NCBI RefSeq assembly: GCF_000971295.1
Contig: NZ_LANJ01000012.1
Location: 62,001 to 126,000, forward strand
Origin: Devosia epidermidihirudinis
GTDB taxonomy: Bacteria > Pseudomonadota > Alphaproteobacteria > Rhizobiales > Devosiaceae
DNA: 64,000 nucleotides
Direction: 5' to 3'
In this document: piece after piece, positions 16,898 through 27,300 of the stretch
Position numbering within the stretch: the first letter of the stretch is position 1
Layout of the letters: each line of letters opens with the position of its first letter
Program-made: the position numbers and the translations under genes
Notes under the pieces: model-generated
Database searches by the model: none
What the model saw: the letters and a program-made list of their open reading frames with translations, nothing else
Told to the model about the DNA's origin: nothing

Positions 16898-18109
16898 TTA
16901 CTTCCCGGCCAGCAGCCAGCCGTCGATTATGCCGTGGAGGGCTTCGGCGAGGGCTTCGTCTTCGATTGGGTCGACGAGTTCCTCGAGGAAGCCACGAACC
17001 AGCATGGTCTCGGCTTCGGCAGTCGGAATGCCGCGGCTTTCCAGATAGAACATGCTGTCTTCATCGAGCTTGCCGCAGGTCGAGCCATGACCGCAAACGA
17101 CGTCATCGGCATAGATCTCGAGCTCGGGCTTGCTGAGGATTTCAGCTTCGTCCGACAGCATCAGGCCCTGATGCATGAACTTGGCATCGGTCTTCTGGGC
17201 ATCGCGCGCCACGACCAGCTTGCCCTGCACCACCGACTTACCGCGACCGCGGGCAATCGATTTGAACAGCGGCTGGGACGTAGTGCCGGGGACAGCATGC
17301 AAGGCATCCATGGTGATGTCAGCGTGCTGGCCATCGGACACGAGGTTGAGGCCAGTGATATCCCCATGAGCACCGGCGCCTTCATAGCGCGGGAACACCT
17401 GCGTGCGGCTGAGACCGGCACCGGCATGGATCACCAGCGTACGCAGCTTTGCGCCATCGGCGAGATGGTACTCGTTGCTGGCAAAGTGCGCAGCCGAACG
17501 CGACGACAGATCGACGGTGACATGGGTGACAACGGCATTCTTGCCGAGCGCCATATAGGTGCCATGATTGCCGACATGCGCCGCATCGGAACCCGAGAAG
17601 GTTTCAAGGATGACGGCAGAAGCGCCATCGGCCACGAAAATCTTGACGGAGTCAGCAGCGTGAGCGGCTTCGCCTTCAATGCGGCGATCGATCTGGATCA
17701 CCGGGTCAACGCTGTTTTCCAGCGTCAGGGTCAGGCTTTCCTTGGCGAGCGCACCATTGAGATGCACCAGCACGTCATCGCGGGTCGACAGCACACCACC
17801 AGCGGTCTTGCCGACGATGACGCCAGCAGGCGCCGTCGAGGCGGCCTGAACCACGCCGTTGGCGATCATCAGCTGATACGCGCCAGCAATGCGCAGCGCC
17901 GGAGCGCTGGCTTCATTGGCGGCTTGTGCCAGCGGAGGGATGGCCTTCAGCAGCATCTTGAGATCGGTGTAGTGATAGCTCTCGACGCGACGGGTGGGCA
18001 GGCCAGCAACGGTGATGCGCTCGGCTTCAGCCGCCGCGCCAACAGAGTTGAGCTGCTCGATCAGAGTATTCTCGGCTGTTCCGAGCCGGACGGGAACGGT
18101 CAGTGCCAT
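16898..18109 (-). CDS. sufD: Fe-S assembly protein SufD
   Basis: Partner of SufB and SufC in the scaffold complex that builds Fe-S clusters. 403 aa; a right-handed beta-helix core can be inferred from the repeated short strands, and the conserved C-terminal segment VVCGHGSTCGKLDEDSMFYL followed by SRGIPTAEAETMLVRGFLEE is clear. The ATG follows the sufC stop by 2 nt (TGA-TC-ATG), implying translational coupling. The sufD-typical lower conservation in the N-terminal half is seen. Confidence 0.95.
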   Translation of the reverse strand: MALTVPVRLGTAENTLIEQLNSVGAAAEAERITVAGLPTRRVESYHYTDLKMLLKAIPPLAQAANEASAPALRIAGAYQLMIANGVVQAASTAPAGVIVGKTAGGVLSTRDDVLVHLNGALAKESLTLTLENSVDPVIQIDRRIEGEAAHAADSVKIFVADGASAVILETFSGSDAAHVGNHGTYMALGKNAVVTHVTVDLSSRSAAHFASNEYHLADGAKLRTLVIHAGAGLSRTQVFPRYEGAGAHGDITGLNLVSDGQHADITMDALHAVPGTTSQPLFKSIARGRGKSVVQGKLVVARDAQKTDAKFMHQGLMLSDEAEILSKPELEIYADDVVCGHGSTCGKLDEDSMFYLESRGIPTAEAETMLVRGFLEELVDPIEDEALAEALHGIIDGWLLAGK

Positions 18110-18111
18110 GA

Positions 18112-18873
18112 TCAGGCCGCCGCGCCGTCGAAGTCAGCATAGCCCTTGGCTTCGAGCTGAAGTGCCAGGTCCTTGTCGCCGCTTTCAACAATCCGGCCAT
18201 CGGAGAACACATGCACCACGTCGGGCACGATGTGGTTCAGCAGGCGCTGATAGTGTGTGATGACGAGCATCGAGCGATTGCCATTGCGCAGAGCGTTGAC
18301 GCCCTTGGAGACGACCTGCAGCGCATCGATATCGAGGCCTGAATCGGTCTCATCGAGGATGCACATCTTGGGCTGAAGCAGCGCCATCTGCAGCACTTCG
18401 GCGCGCTTCTTCTCGCCGCCGGAGAAACCGACGTTGAGTGGACGCTTGAGCATATCGGTGTCGATGTTGAGCTCGGTGCCAGCAGTCTTGACCGCGCGCA
18501 TGAAATCCGGGGTCGACAGCTCACCTTCGCCGCGTGCCTTGCGCTGCGAATTGATGGCCGCCTTGAGGAAGGTCATCGTGGCAACGCCGGGGATCTCGAT
18601 CGGGTACTGGAAGGCCAGGAACAGGCCAGCAGCAGCGCGCTCATGCGGCTCCATATCCAGCAGGTTTTCGCCATCGAGCAGCACTTCGCCGTCTGTGATT
18701 TCGTAGTCTTCCTTGCCGGCGAGCACATAGCTCAGCGTCGACTTGCCCGAACCGTTACGGCCCATCACGGCGTGCACTTCGCCGGGTGGAATGATCAGGT
18801 TCACGCCCTTGAGGATTTCACGATCTTCAATGCGCGCGTGCAGGTTGCGGATTTCAAGGATTGGGGTGGTCAT
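18112..18873 (-). CDS. sufC: Fe-S assembly ATPase SufC
   Basis: ABC-type ATPase of the SufBCD complex; soluble. 253 aa. Walker A GRNGSGKS, signature FSGGEKKRAEVLQ, Walker B CILDETDSGLDIDAL and H-loop VITHYQR. The DETDSGLD form of Walker B is diagnostic of SufC. GGAGACC precedes the ATG. Separated from sufB by 163 nt holding a dispersed repeat. Confidence 0.97.
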   Translation of the reverse strand: MTTPILEIRNLHARIEDREILKGVNLIIPPGEVHAVMGRNGSGKSTLSYVLAGKEDYEITDGEVLLDGENLLDMEPHERAAAGLFLAFQYPIEIPGVATMTFLKAAINSQRKARGEGELSTPDFMRAVKTAGTELNIDTDMLKRPLNVGFSGGEKKRAEVLQMALLQPKMCILDETDSGLDIDALQVVSKGVNALRNGNRSMLVITHYQRLLNHIVPDVVHVFSDGRIVESGDKDLALQLEAKGYADFDGAAA

Positions 18874-18938
18874 CAGTCGGTCTCCAATTTCGATGCTCTT
18901 GTCGCTTTGAGCGCCAGCAGAGCGGTGATCTTTCAGTA

Positions 18939-19025
18939 GACCTCATCCTGAGCGTGTCGAAGGACGTGGTCGTGGCTCGATGTGTGTTCCGACCTCGTGG
19001 TTCGACAGGCTCACCATGAGGTCTC
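18939..19025. repeat. Dispersed palindromic repeat, copy 1
   Basis: GACCTCATCCTGAGC...GTCGAAGGACG (from 18939) and, inverted, TTCGACAGGCTCACCATGAG (to about 19025), with CCGACCTCGTGG between. A close second copy is at 22721-22800. It lies between sufB and sufC inside the operon. Confidence 0.85.
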
Positions 19026-19036
19026 AGATATGCGGG

Positions 19037-20539
19037 CTAGCCGACCGATCCTTCGAGGCTGATCGAGATCAGCTTCTGGGTTTCGACCATGAATTCCATC
19101 GGCAGGTGCTGCAGCACGTCACGGACGAAGCCGTTGACGATCAGGGCCACAGCCTCTTCCTCGTCCAGACCACGCTGGGCGCAGTAGAACATCTGGTCAT
19201 CGGAGATCTTGGACGTGGTGGCCTCGTGCTCGAACACCGCCGTACCATTACGGCTTTCGATGTAAGGCACGGTGTGGGCACCGCACTTGTCACCGATCAG
19301 CAGGCTGTCGCACTGGGTGAAGTTACGGGCGTTCTTGGCCTTGGCGTGGGCAGAAACCTGACCGCGATAGGTGTTGTCCGAGAAGCCGGCAGCGATGCCC
19401 TTGGCGATGATGCGGCTGGACGTGTTCTTGCCCAGATGGATCATCTTGGTGCCGCTATCGACCTGCTGGTAGCCGTTCGAGATGGCGATGGAATAGAACT
19501 CGCCGCGCGAGCCGTCGCCACGCAGGATGCAGCTCGGGTACTTCCAAGTGATCGCCGAACCGGTTTCCACCTGGGTCCAGGAGATCTTGGAGTTGTCGCC
19601 ACGGCAATCGCCACGCTTGGTGACAAAGTTGTAGATGCCGCCCTTGCCGTCCTTGTCGCCGGGATACCAGTTCTGGACGGTCGAGTACTTGATCTCGGCG
19701 TTTTCGAGCGCAACCAGCTCAACCACTGCCGCGTGCAGCTGGTTTTCGTCGCGCATCGGGGCGGTGCAGCCCTCGAGATAGCTCACATATGAGTCAGCTT
19801 CGGCGATGATGAGCGTGCGCTCGAACTGGCCGGTCTTCTTCTCGTTGATACGGAAATAGGTCGACAGCTCCATCGGGCAGCGAACGCCTTTGGGGATGTA
19901 GACGAACGAGCCATCGGTGAAGACAGCGCAGTTCAGCGTTGCGTAGTAGTTGTCCGAAACCGGCACCACCGAGGCCAGGTACTTCTGCACCAGCTCGGGA
20001 TACTCGCGGATGGCTTCCGAGATCGAGCAGAAGATGATGCCGACCTTGGACAATTCCTCGCGGAACGTGGTCACCACGGACACGGAGTCCATCACAGCGT
20101 CGACGGCAACCTTGGGACGCTCAACGCCAGCCAGGATTTCGCGCTCCTTGAGCGGAATGCCGAGCTTATCATACATCTTGAGCAGCTCAGGATCGACTTC
20201 GTCCAGGCTCGTCGGCGCTGGCGTCGATTTTGGCGCGGCGTAGAAGTACATGTCCTGAAGGTCGATCTTGGGATAGTGCACCTTCGCCCAGTTTGGCTCG
20301 GTCATGGTCAACCAGCGCGCATAGGCTTCCAGGCGCCAGTCCAGCATCCACTGGGGCTCATTCTTCTTGGCGGAAATGAACCGGACGGTATCTTCGCTCA
20401 GGCCCTTGGGAGCCATGTCGGATTCGATATCGGTCTCGAAACCGTACTTGTATTTGTCCACGTCGAGCGAGCGCACCGAGTCCACGGTGGCGCGATCAAT
20501 GTTTTCCTTGAGCGTCGGGATATCGTCGTAGTCCGCCAT
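19037..20539 (-). CDS. sufB: Fe-S assembly scaffold SufB
   Basis: Main scaffold subunit on which the cluster is built with SufC and SufD. 500 aa. Conserved segments: [60 protein letters not shown] (read in two parts) and the C-terminal [20 protein letters not shown], with the acceptor-cysteine and metal-site residues (C in EGCTAP, E/H in FEHEATTS) visible. TAGGAGAAG precedes the ATG. Second gene of the operon, 68 nt after the NifS-like desulfurase. Confidence 0.97.
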   Translation of the reverse strand: MADYDDIPTLKENIDRATVDSVRSLDVDKYKYGFETDIESDMAPKGLSEDTVRFISAKKNEPQWMLDWRLEAYARWLTMTEPNWAKVHYPKIDLQDMYFYAAPKSTPAPTSLDEVDPELLKMYDKLGIPLKEREILAGVERPKVAVDAVMDSVSVVTTFREELSKVGIIFCSISEAIREYPELVQKYLASVVPVSDNYYATLNCAVFTDGSFVYIPKGVRCPMELSTYFRINEKKTGQFERTLIIAEADSYVSYLEGCTAPMRDENQLHAAVVELVALENAEIKYSTVQNWYPGDKDGKGGIYNFVTKRGDCRGDNSKISWTQVETGSAITWKYPSCILRGDGSRGEFYSIAISNGYQQVDSGTKMIHLGKNTSSRIIAKGIAAGFSDNTYRGQVSAHAKAKNARNFTQCDSLLIGDKCGAHTVPYIESRNGTAVFEHEATTSKISDDQMFYCAQRGLDEEEAVALIVNGFVRDVLQHLPMEFMVETQKLISISLEGSVG

Positions 20540-20607
20540 GATCGGCTTCTCCTATTTGCCCGGTGGCGATTCAAGGTCGCCGCGAGCCGTCAAAACTCTA
20601 ATGCGAC

Positions 20608-21738
20608 CTAAGCCGCCTGCCCTTGCCGCGCCCGCTGGCGCTCAAGGATCGATTGGTAACCAGCGACGAACGCATCAACGTCCGCCGCCGTGGAATTCCA
20701 GCCCAGGCTGACGCGCAGGGCACACTCGGCCAACTCGGCCGATACACCCATGGCTGCCAGCACGTGGCTCGGCCCAACCTTGCCCGAAGAGCAGGCCGAG
20801 CCCGACGACACAGAGAGGCCCAAAAGGTCCAGCCCCATCATCGCCGTTGCATTCTTGACGCCGGGCACCGCAAAATTGGTGACATTGCCCAGCCGGTTCT
20901 CGCCAAACACCACAGCATCGCTCGATAGCGCCGCTTCGAGCCGTGCGATGAGGCCAGCAACATTGGCCTCGGCATAGCGCGTTTCGATGGCCGCAGCAGC
21001 AGCGCCAAACGCCGCAATCAACGCCGCGGCCTCGGTGCCGCCACGCCTACCCTGCTCCTGCCCACCACCGGGTATGAGCCGAACCGTGTCGGCGTGAGCC
21101 TTGACCAGCAGCGCGCCGATCCCGGCCGGTGCGCCAATCTTGTGGCCGCTCACAGCCATCATATCGGGTGCGGAGGCCGCAAAATCGAGTGGCAGCTTGC
21201 CAAACGCCTGCACCGCATCCATGAACAAGGTGTGACGGGTGGGCCCGAGAAGCGCGTTGATGCGCCCGATGGGCTGCACCACGCCGGTTTCATTGTTCAC
21301 CCAATGCAGGGCAACCAGCAGATTGCCCTCCGCCTCGGCAATTATCTTGGCCAGTTGATCGAGATCAATGCAGCCATTGGGCAGAAGCCCGATAGTCACT
21401 ATGGGCAAGCCAGTCGCCTCAGCCGCCTTGGAAACTGCTGCATGTTCCCCGGCGCTGATAACAATGGCACTGCTCGCAAAGGCCTTTGCGCCGCCGACGA
21501 TCGCCTGGGTGATCGCCTCGGTAGCCGACCCGGTGAAGACCACCTGCTTGCGTTCGGCGCCCGCCAGGGCCGCCACCTGCCCGCGAGCAGTATCGATGAG
21601 ATTGCGCAATGCACGGCCATGGCCATGCACCGATGAAGGATTGCCGACGTGATCCAGCGCAGCCACCAGCGCCGCCCGCGCTTCGGGTAGAAGCGGGGAC
21701 GCGGCATTGTGATCGAGATAGATCGCCGCTCTGGTCAT
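20608..21738 (-). CDS. NifS/IscS-type cysteine desulfurase of suf operon
   Basis: First gene of the suf operon and the second cysteine desulfurase in it. About 376 aa from the ATG at 21738 (GGAA five nt upstream), giving MTRAAIYLDHNAASPL, which matches the family start; an upstream in-frame ATG would add 26 unlikely residues. The PLP lysine is in SGHKIGAPAGIGALL, and the mobile catalytic Cys loop SVSSGSACSSGKVGPSHVL is the long type I loop, unlike SufS. In Agrobacterium the equivalent gene is called sufS2. Confidence 0.93.
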   Translation of the reverse strand: MTRAAIYLDHNAASPLLPEARAALVAALDHVGNPSSVHGHGRALRNLIDTARGQVAALAGAERKQVVFTGSATEAITQAIVGGAKAFASSAIVISAGEHAAVSKAAEATGLPIVTIGLLPNGCIDLDQLAKIIAEAEGNLLVALHWVNNETGVVQPIGRINALLGPTRHTLFMDAVQAFGKLPLDFAASAPDMMAVSGHKIGAPAGIGALLVKAHADTVRLIPGGGQEQGRRGGTEAAALIAAFGAAAAAIETRYAEANVAGLIARLEAALSSDAVVFGENRLGNVTNFAVPGVKNATAMMGLDLLGLSVSSGSACSSGKVGPSHVLAAMGVSAELAECALRVSLGWNSTAADVDAFVAGYQSILERQRARQGQAA

Positions 21739-21889
21739 CGTATTTCCATGTGGCACATGCGTGCCGGTCATACCTTCCATGCCGAGTTCTGGGCGCCGAT
21801 GCGTCCCTGGAACCAAACACTTCTTGAAATTTGACGCCCAACTTCATTACAAGGAGCGCACTTGCAGGCCGTTACGCGGCCTAAACCCG

Positions 21890-21906
21890 TTTTGAATAAT
21901 TCTAAA
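21890..21906. promoter_or_regulatory. Irr-type iron control element (ICE) upstream of suf operon
   Basis: The 17-mer TTTTGAATAATTCTAAA matches the rhizobial Irr box TTTRGAAYNRTTCYAAA at every position but one (T for R at position 4). It lies about 150 bp upstream of the first suf gene and 120 bp upstream of the divergent hydrolase. Irr control of the suf operon is known in Agrobacterium; the regulator itself is not in this window. Confidence 0.6.
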
Positions 21907-22024
21907 CTGGTTATTTCGACCCATGTTTTAGGGAGCGAGGCGCGCTTAGTCAAGCCGCAACGCCGCCACAACCGGGCCGGGAAAACCACGCAACAGAGCC
22001 AAAAGTGGCCGGAAAAGCAGACCC

Positions 22025-22687
22025 ATGCCAGAAGTGATTTTTAATGGTCCCGAGGGCCGTCTGGAAGGCCGTTACCAGCCAGGCAAGGAGCCAAACGCTC
22101 CGATCGCCATCGTATTGCATCCCCACCCGCAGTTTGGCGGGACGATGAACAACCAGATCGTCTACAATCTCTTCTACATGTTCGCTGAGCGCGGCTTCGC
22201 TGTGCTGCGCTTCAACTCGCGCGGCGTCGGCCGCAGCCAGGGCATGTTCGACCACGGCATCGGTGAACTCTCCGACGCGGCCGCCGCGCTCGATTGGCTG
22301 CAGGTCATCAACCGCGAATCGCGCGGCTGCTGGATCGCCGGCTTCTCGTTCGGCGCCTGGATCGGCATGCAGCTCTTGATGCGCCGCCCCGAAGTCGAAG
22401 GCTTCATCTCGGTGTCCCCACCAGAAAACCTCTATGACTTTTCGTTCCTGGCACCCTGCCCGTCCTCGGGCCTGATCATCCATGGCGACAAAGACCGCGT
22501 GGCTCCGCCAGCGTCGGTGCAAAAGCTCGTCGACAAGCTCAAGACCCAGAAGGGTATCACCATCGAGCAGCAGATCGTCGAGGGCGCCAACCACTTCTAC
22601 GAAGGCAAGGTCGATGAACTGACGACCGCCTGCGCTGAATATCTCGACCGTCGCCGGCTCGAGATCGCCGCCGGCGGCGGGCGCTAG
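22025..22687 (+). CDS. Alpha/beta hydrolase
   Basis: 220 aa, single-domain alpha/beta hydrolase. The nucleophile elbow is AGFSFGAW, the acid is in IIHGDKDRV, and the histidine in EGANHFYEG, so the triad is complete. The early LHPHPQFGGTMNN is typical of the COG2945-type hydrolases found divergent from suf operons in Rhizobiales. Substrate unknown. Cytoplasmic (no signal peptide). Confidence 0.9.
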   Translation: MPEVIFNGPEGRLEGRYQPGKEPNAPIAIVLHPHPQFGGTMNNQIVYNLFYMFAERGFAVLRFNSRGVGRSQGMFDHGIGELSDAAAALDWLQVINRESRGCWIAGFSFGAWIGMQLLMRRPEVEGFISVSPPENLYDFSFLAPCPSSGLIIHGDKDRVAPPASVQKLVDKLKTQKGITIEQQIVEGANHFYEGKVDELTTACAEYLDRRRLEIAAGGGR

Positions 22688-22720
22688 TTTTCAAGCGCAG
22701 CTTCGCGATCCGTTGGAAGG

Positions 22721-22800
22721 GACCTCATCCTGAGCCTGTCGAAGGACGGGGTCCCGCATGCACCGACCTCGTGGTTCGACAAGCTCACCATGCGGTCTCA
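22721..22800. repeat. Dispersed palindromic repeat, copy 2
   Basis: Same element as 18939-19025: GACCTCATCCTGAGCCTGTC, then CCGACCTCGTGGTTCGACAA and GCTCACCATGCGGTCTC. It sits between the hydrolase and tyrS, 20 nt before the tyrS ATG. Confidence 0.85.
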
Positions 22801-22820
22801 ACAGCCTCATTGGTCTTGAA

Positions 22821-24071
22821 ATGACAAAATTCAAATCTGACTTCCTGCGCGTTCTCGATGAGCGCGGCTTCATCCACCAGATTTCCGACCCCGAGGGGCT
22901 CGACGCCCTGGCCCTCAAGGGCCCGATCTCTGCCTATGTCGGCTATGACGCGACAGCGACGTCCATCCATATCGGCAATCTGATCTCGGTCACCATGCTC
23001 TACTGGCTGCAGGAAACCGGCCACAAGGCGATCAGCCTGATGGGCGGCGGCACCTCCATGGTCGGCGATCCCTCGTTCCGCGACGATCAGCGCAAGCTCC
23101 TGACCGTCGAGCAGATCGACGCCAATATCGAGAGCATCAAGAAGGTCTACGGCAACATCCTGAACTACGGCGGCTCCAACCCAGCCACCATGGTCAACAA
23201 TGCCGATTGGCTGCTCAAGCTGAACTATGTCGAGTTCCTGCGCGACGTAGGCCGCCACTTCTCGGTCAACCGCATGCTGAGCTTCGATTCGGTGAAACTG
23301 CGCCTTGACCGCGAGCAGTCGCTGAGCTTCCTCGAATTCAACTACATGATCATGCAGGGCTACGACTTCACCGAGCTGAACCGTCGCTATGGCACGGTTC
23401 TGCAAATGGGCGGGTCGGACCAGTGGGGCAACATCATCAATGGTGTGGACCTCAACCACCGCATGGGCGGCGAGCAGCTCTATGCACTGACGACGCCTTT
23501 GCTGACCAAGTCATCCGGCGAAAAGATGGGCAAGTCCGCATCGGGCGCTGTCTGGCTCAATGGCGACCTCTTCAGCCCCTATGATTTCTGGCAGTATTTC
23601 CGCAACACCGAAGACGCCGACGTCGGCAAGTTCCTCAAGATCTTCACCCGCCTGCCGCTGGACGAAATCGCCAAGCTGGAAGCGCTGGGTGGCAACGAGA
23701 TCAATGAGGCCAAGAAGGTGCTGGCGACCGAAGTCACCGCCATCGTGCACGGCCGCGCCGCTGCCGAGCAGGCACTGGCAACCGCTTCGGCTACGTTTGA
23801 GGCCGGCTCGATCGACCTGTCGCTGCCAACCGCGACCGTCACCACGGGCGAGCTCAACGCCGGCATCGGCATTCTGTCGGCGCTGGTGACCGCAGGCCTG
23901 GCGGCCTCCAATGGCGAAGCCCGCCGTCACATCCAGTCCGGCGCCGTGCGCGTCAACGACACGGTTGTGGATGACGACAAGGCCACCATCGGAGACAGCG
24001 CGCTGCTCGACGAAGGCGTTATCAAGCTGTCAGTCGGCAAGAAGCGCCACGCGCTGATCAAGCCTGAATAA
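22821..24071 (+). CDS. tyrS: Tyrosyl-tRNA synthetase
   Basis: Charges tRNA-Tyr. 416 aa from the ATG at 22821 ([16 protein letters not shown]); the longer frame upstream runs through the dispersed repeat and is not real. Class I motifs: HIGN in [11 protein letters not shown], and KMGKS in [15 protein letters not shown] for the KMSKS loop. The tyrosine-pocket segment [10 protein letters not shown] is present, and the C-terminal S4-like domain ends [14 protein letters not shown]. Ends in a strong terminator. Confidence 0.98.
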   Translation: MTKFKSDFLRVLDERGFIHQISDPEGLDALALKGPISAYVGYDATATSIHIGNLISVTMLYWLQETGHKAISLMGGGTSMVGDPSFRDDQRKLLTVEQIDANIESIKKVYGNILNYGGSNPATMVNNADWLLKLNYVEFLRDVGRHFSVNRMLSFDSVKLRLDREQSLSFLEFNYMIMQGYDFTELNRRYGTVLQMGGSDQWGNIINGVDLNHRMGGEQLYALTTPLLTKSSGEKMGKSASGAVWLNGDLFSPYDFWQYFRNTEDADVGKFLKIFTRLPLDEIAKLEALGGNEINEAKKVLATEVTAIVHGRAAAEQALATASATFEAGSIDLSLPTATVTTGELNAGIGILSALVTAGLAASNGEARRHIQSGAVRVNDTVVDDDKATIGDSALLDEGVIKLSVGKKRHALIKPE

Positions 24072-24093
24072 GACTGGCAAATATGCAAATTGA

Positions 24094-24125
24094 CGGCCCC
24101 CGGAGTGATCCGGGGGCCGTTTTTG
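24094..24125 (+). terminator. Terminator of tyrS
   Basis: Stem ACGGCCCCCGG / CCGGGGGCCGT with a 6-nt loop, followed directly by TTTTTG. Confidence 0.95.
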
Positions 24126-24150
24126 TTTGGGGTGCAGTTACTTCCACCGC

Positions 24151-24249
24151 GTCATTCCGGCGAAGGCCGGAATCCAAGTCCGTGGTGCCACGCAGACATC
24201 CAGATCAAGGATGATCTTCAGCATGGATCCCGGCCTGCGCCGGGATGAC
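24151..24249. repeat. GTCATTCCGGCG-type palindromic repeat
   Basis: GTCATTCCGGCGAAGGCCGG (from 24151) and CCCGGCCTGCGCCGGGATGAC (to 24249) face each other; each half is itself a hairpin. This family is widely dispersed in proteobacterial intergenic DNA. Confidence 0.85.
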
Positions 24250-24284
24250 ATTGGTGGTGGGGCGGAGTTTGCGCCAAACCCACC

Positions 24285-24364
24285 GATCGTCACCCTCGGG
24301 CTTGACCCGGGGGCGTTTCCCCTATGGCTGCAAGAACCTCGGATCAGGCGCGAAGGTGACGATC
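24285..24364. repeat. Second palindromic repeat downstream of tyrS
   Basis: GATCGTCACCCTCG (24285-24298) is inverted at 24351-24364 with one mismatch. The inner GGGCTTGACCCGGGG is a degenerate form of the Rhizobiales CTCGGGCTTGACCCGAG element. With the preceding repeat it fills the tyrS-YhdP-like gap. Confidence 0.7.
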
Positions 24365-24388
24365 TCGGATGGTCGAAATACCCAGCCC

Positions 24389-27300
24389 TTAGCTCTTCGG
24401 CCGGGGCTGTTCCTTGGCGCGGAACTCCATCAGCTCGCGCAATGCACCAGGCAGCAGCACGGACAGCGGGTTGATCTTGAAATCGGGCTTGGTCAGGGGG
24501 CCCGTGACGGCGAAGGTGACGCCGACCAGGCCCTCGCCGTCGCGGCCACCAAGAAGCGGGCCGAGCAGCGGGATTTTCTGGAAGGCGCTGTTGAGACCAA
24601 ACAGCGGCACATAGGTGCCGGTCAGGTCGTACTGGCGCTGATCGGTATAGATGAAGCCACGCAGCGTGCCACCTACGGTGCCGCCGGTGACCATGGCGTT
24701 GGTGACTTCCACGCGATCCGAGCGCCTCATGAAATCCACCTGGGCAATGTCGAAATCCAGCCGGTTCTGGGCGGCAATAGCGGCCCTGGAATCCTTGTGA
24801 TTGCCCAGCACCTGCGCAACATTGGCTTCATCAACGATGGCGAAGTTGCGCATGATCAGCTGGCCAGCCTCAACCTTGGCGGCCGTATTGCTGTTGAGCA
24901 CGAGGCTACCCGTGCCGCCCGCGAGTTGTGAGTAAACGCCCAATAGGCGGAGGATGGTGCCGGCATCATTGAAGGCGACGCTGAGCGTCCGCCCCGTTGG
25001 GGACGGATTGGTGGTCACCGAGACCGCATTGCCGTCGCTGAACTGCGCCGTCAGGTTCGCCCGCCGCATGTCGCTGCCACGCAGCAGCAGATCAAGATTG
25101 AAGTTAAAGGCCGTCGTCGCGTAGTAGCCCAGAGCACGATCCAGCTTGATATCGAGCTGGATCGTCTGGTTGAGCGAGGACTGCACCCCACCGGCCCCGG
25201 CATCGAGGCTGAAGAAGCGACCGAGCATCGGCTTGAGATCGAGCTGGCTGCCACGAATCTGCACGGCAAAGCCGCCATTGATCGGGGCGAGCGCCAGTTG
25301 GGCATTGTCCCCATCGCTCAGGCCAAACCGATCGAAATTGGCAGCAACCAACCCATCCTTGGTGTGATACTTGACCGATCCGCCCGCTCGGACAGTACCA
25401 AAGGCAAGATCGATGCTCGACAGGTCCGTCTCGTCCCCGGCTTGCCGGATGATCGCGGACAGGCGTCCTGGCACACCGGCGGCCTTGGTGACGCCGATAT
25501 CCTTGATGGTGAGCTTGGCATCCGTGAGGTCGATGGCAATCTGCAGGGAGCCATCGGACAGCGGCTGGCCAACAAAGCGCGCCTTGCCGGACATATAGGG
25601 CGAGGCATCAAAACCCATTGCCGTCAGATCGCTGGCGCTGACTGTGGCAGCGAGCTTGAACACGGGAGCCGTTTCGGGTGTACCGGTGATCTCGACCTCG
25701 GCAGCCATGCCGTCGATCTCGGCGGTGCCGCCAAGCTGATAGCTGGTCTGCGAAGCGCTGAAAGCCAGCTGGCCATTGCCGATCTTGCGGTTCTGGATGG
25801 GCTTGGAGCTGGCAAAGTCATTCACCGTGCCATTAAGCACGTAGTCGACCTGCAGCTCGCGGCCATGCTCCTCGTCCGGCAGCTTGAGGGTGGCAACGAG
25901 GCCCAGTTCGACGCTACCGGTGAGCGCGGTCAGATCGACAGGCAGATTAGTGCCAGCGAGTAGCTCGGGCTGTTGGTCTTTGACCAGGGCGAGCATGGCG
26001 GGAATGGAGCCCGACACATCGCCCGAAAGCTCGGCAATGCTTTCATTGACCACGGAATTGTCGATGATCAGCGCCGGATTGGCCACCTTGATGTCACCTG
26101 CCGTGGTCGCGACGCGCCCGCCACCAGCGGAAATGGTAACGGTGGTGTCGTTGACCACCAGCTTGGTATCACCCTCGATGGCGATGGGCGCCATCTTGTC
26201 GGTAGGCTTCACCACAACGCCAGTGCCAGTCATGGCAATCTGCATCGCGCCATTCGGGATCGGCTTGTCTTCGCCGCCAAGCGACATGGAGCCAACGGGG
26301 AATTTGAACCGCAACCGGGCGTCGGTGACCGTGCCCGCCGTAACATTGGCGACGAACCAGTCGCGGCTCTCGGTGCCCATCATATAGGGCCAGAGACGTT
26401 TGACGTCGTCGGCGCCCACACCCTGCCCGATCAGCGTCAGATCGACACCAAGACCGGCCTGCAGCATGTTCACCCGGCCCTTTGCCTCAACCGTCGCATC
26501 ACCCTTGCGAGCAACGAAACGGTCAACGCCGAGGGCGCCATAAAGCGGCGCCGACCAGCCGGTGAACTCCATGCTGTCGAACGGCAACTCGGGCGCAGCC
26601 ATGTCGTTGGGGTGGAGGAATACATTGTTGGCGTTGATCTTGAGCCCAATCGTCGGGCCGAACTTGGGATCGAGCCCAAGCGCGAAAATGCCGGACAAGC
26701 GCGCGGAAGTCTGCCCGATATGAATCGCGGAATCCTCCAGGCGGAACTGGCCGTTTTCGGGAGTCCACACCACGTCCATGATCGAGCTGGCGATGGGGAA
26801 GTAGGCATCTTCCAACCTCAGATCGAGGCCGGTGAGGTCGATCTTGAAGCGCCCACCCAACAGCTTGCCGCCTCCGGCGCTGAAACCAACGTCGATGGAC
26901 AGCGCCCCCGCGCCGCGCACCGCGGCCGTGCTGGTGGGGTCGTCGAGAAAAGGCAGCAACGCTGCAAAATCGAGATTGGTCACGTCGGCCTGAAGCCGCG
27001 AGCCTCCCTCATCGTCGATCTTGCGCGAAAGGCTACCCGTCATGGTGCGGCCACCCAGCGTGGCCGAGAATGTGCCATCGGTGTCGCGTCGATCCGGCGA
27101 CGGGCCGATGGAGACGTTGATCTTTTCAAAGCGCCGATAGAGCCCGTAGACGGAGTCGCTCATATCAACGGTTCCGTCGCGCACGACGAGCTTGGAGAAG
27201 CGCCCCTGCGCTGCCTGATCGACGAGATCGGCAATGCCCTGCTCGCCCGATTCCAGATTGAAGATCAGCCAGTCATTGTCCGAGCGCATGGGCACCGGTT

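Noticed and set aside
22758..22820. N-terminal extension of tyrS
   Set aside because: These codons are translated dispersed repeat; the family start is the ATG at 22821.
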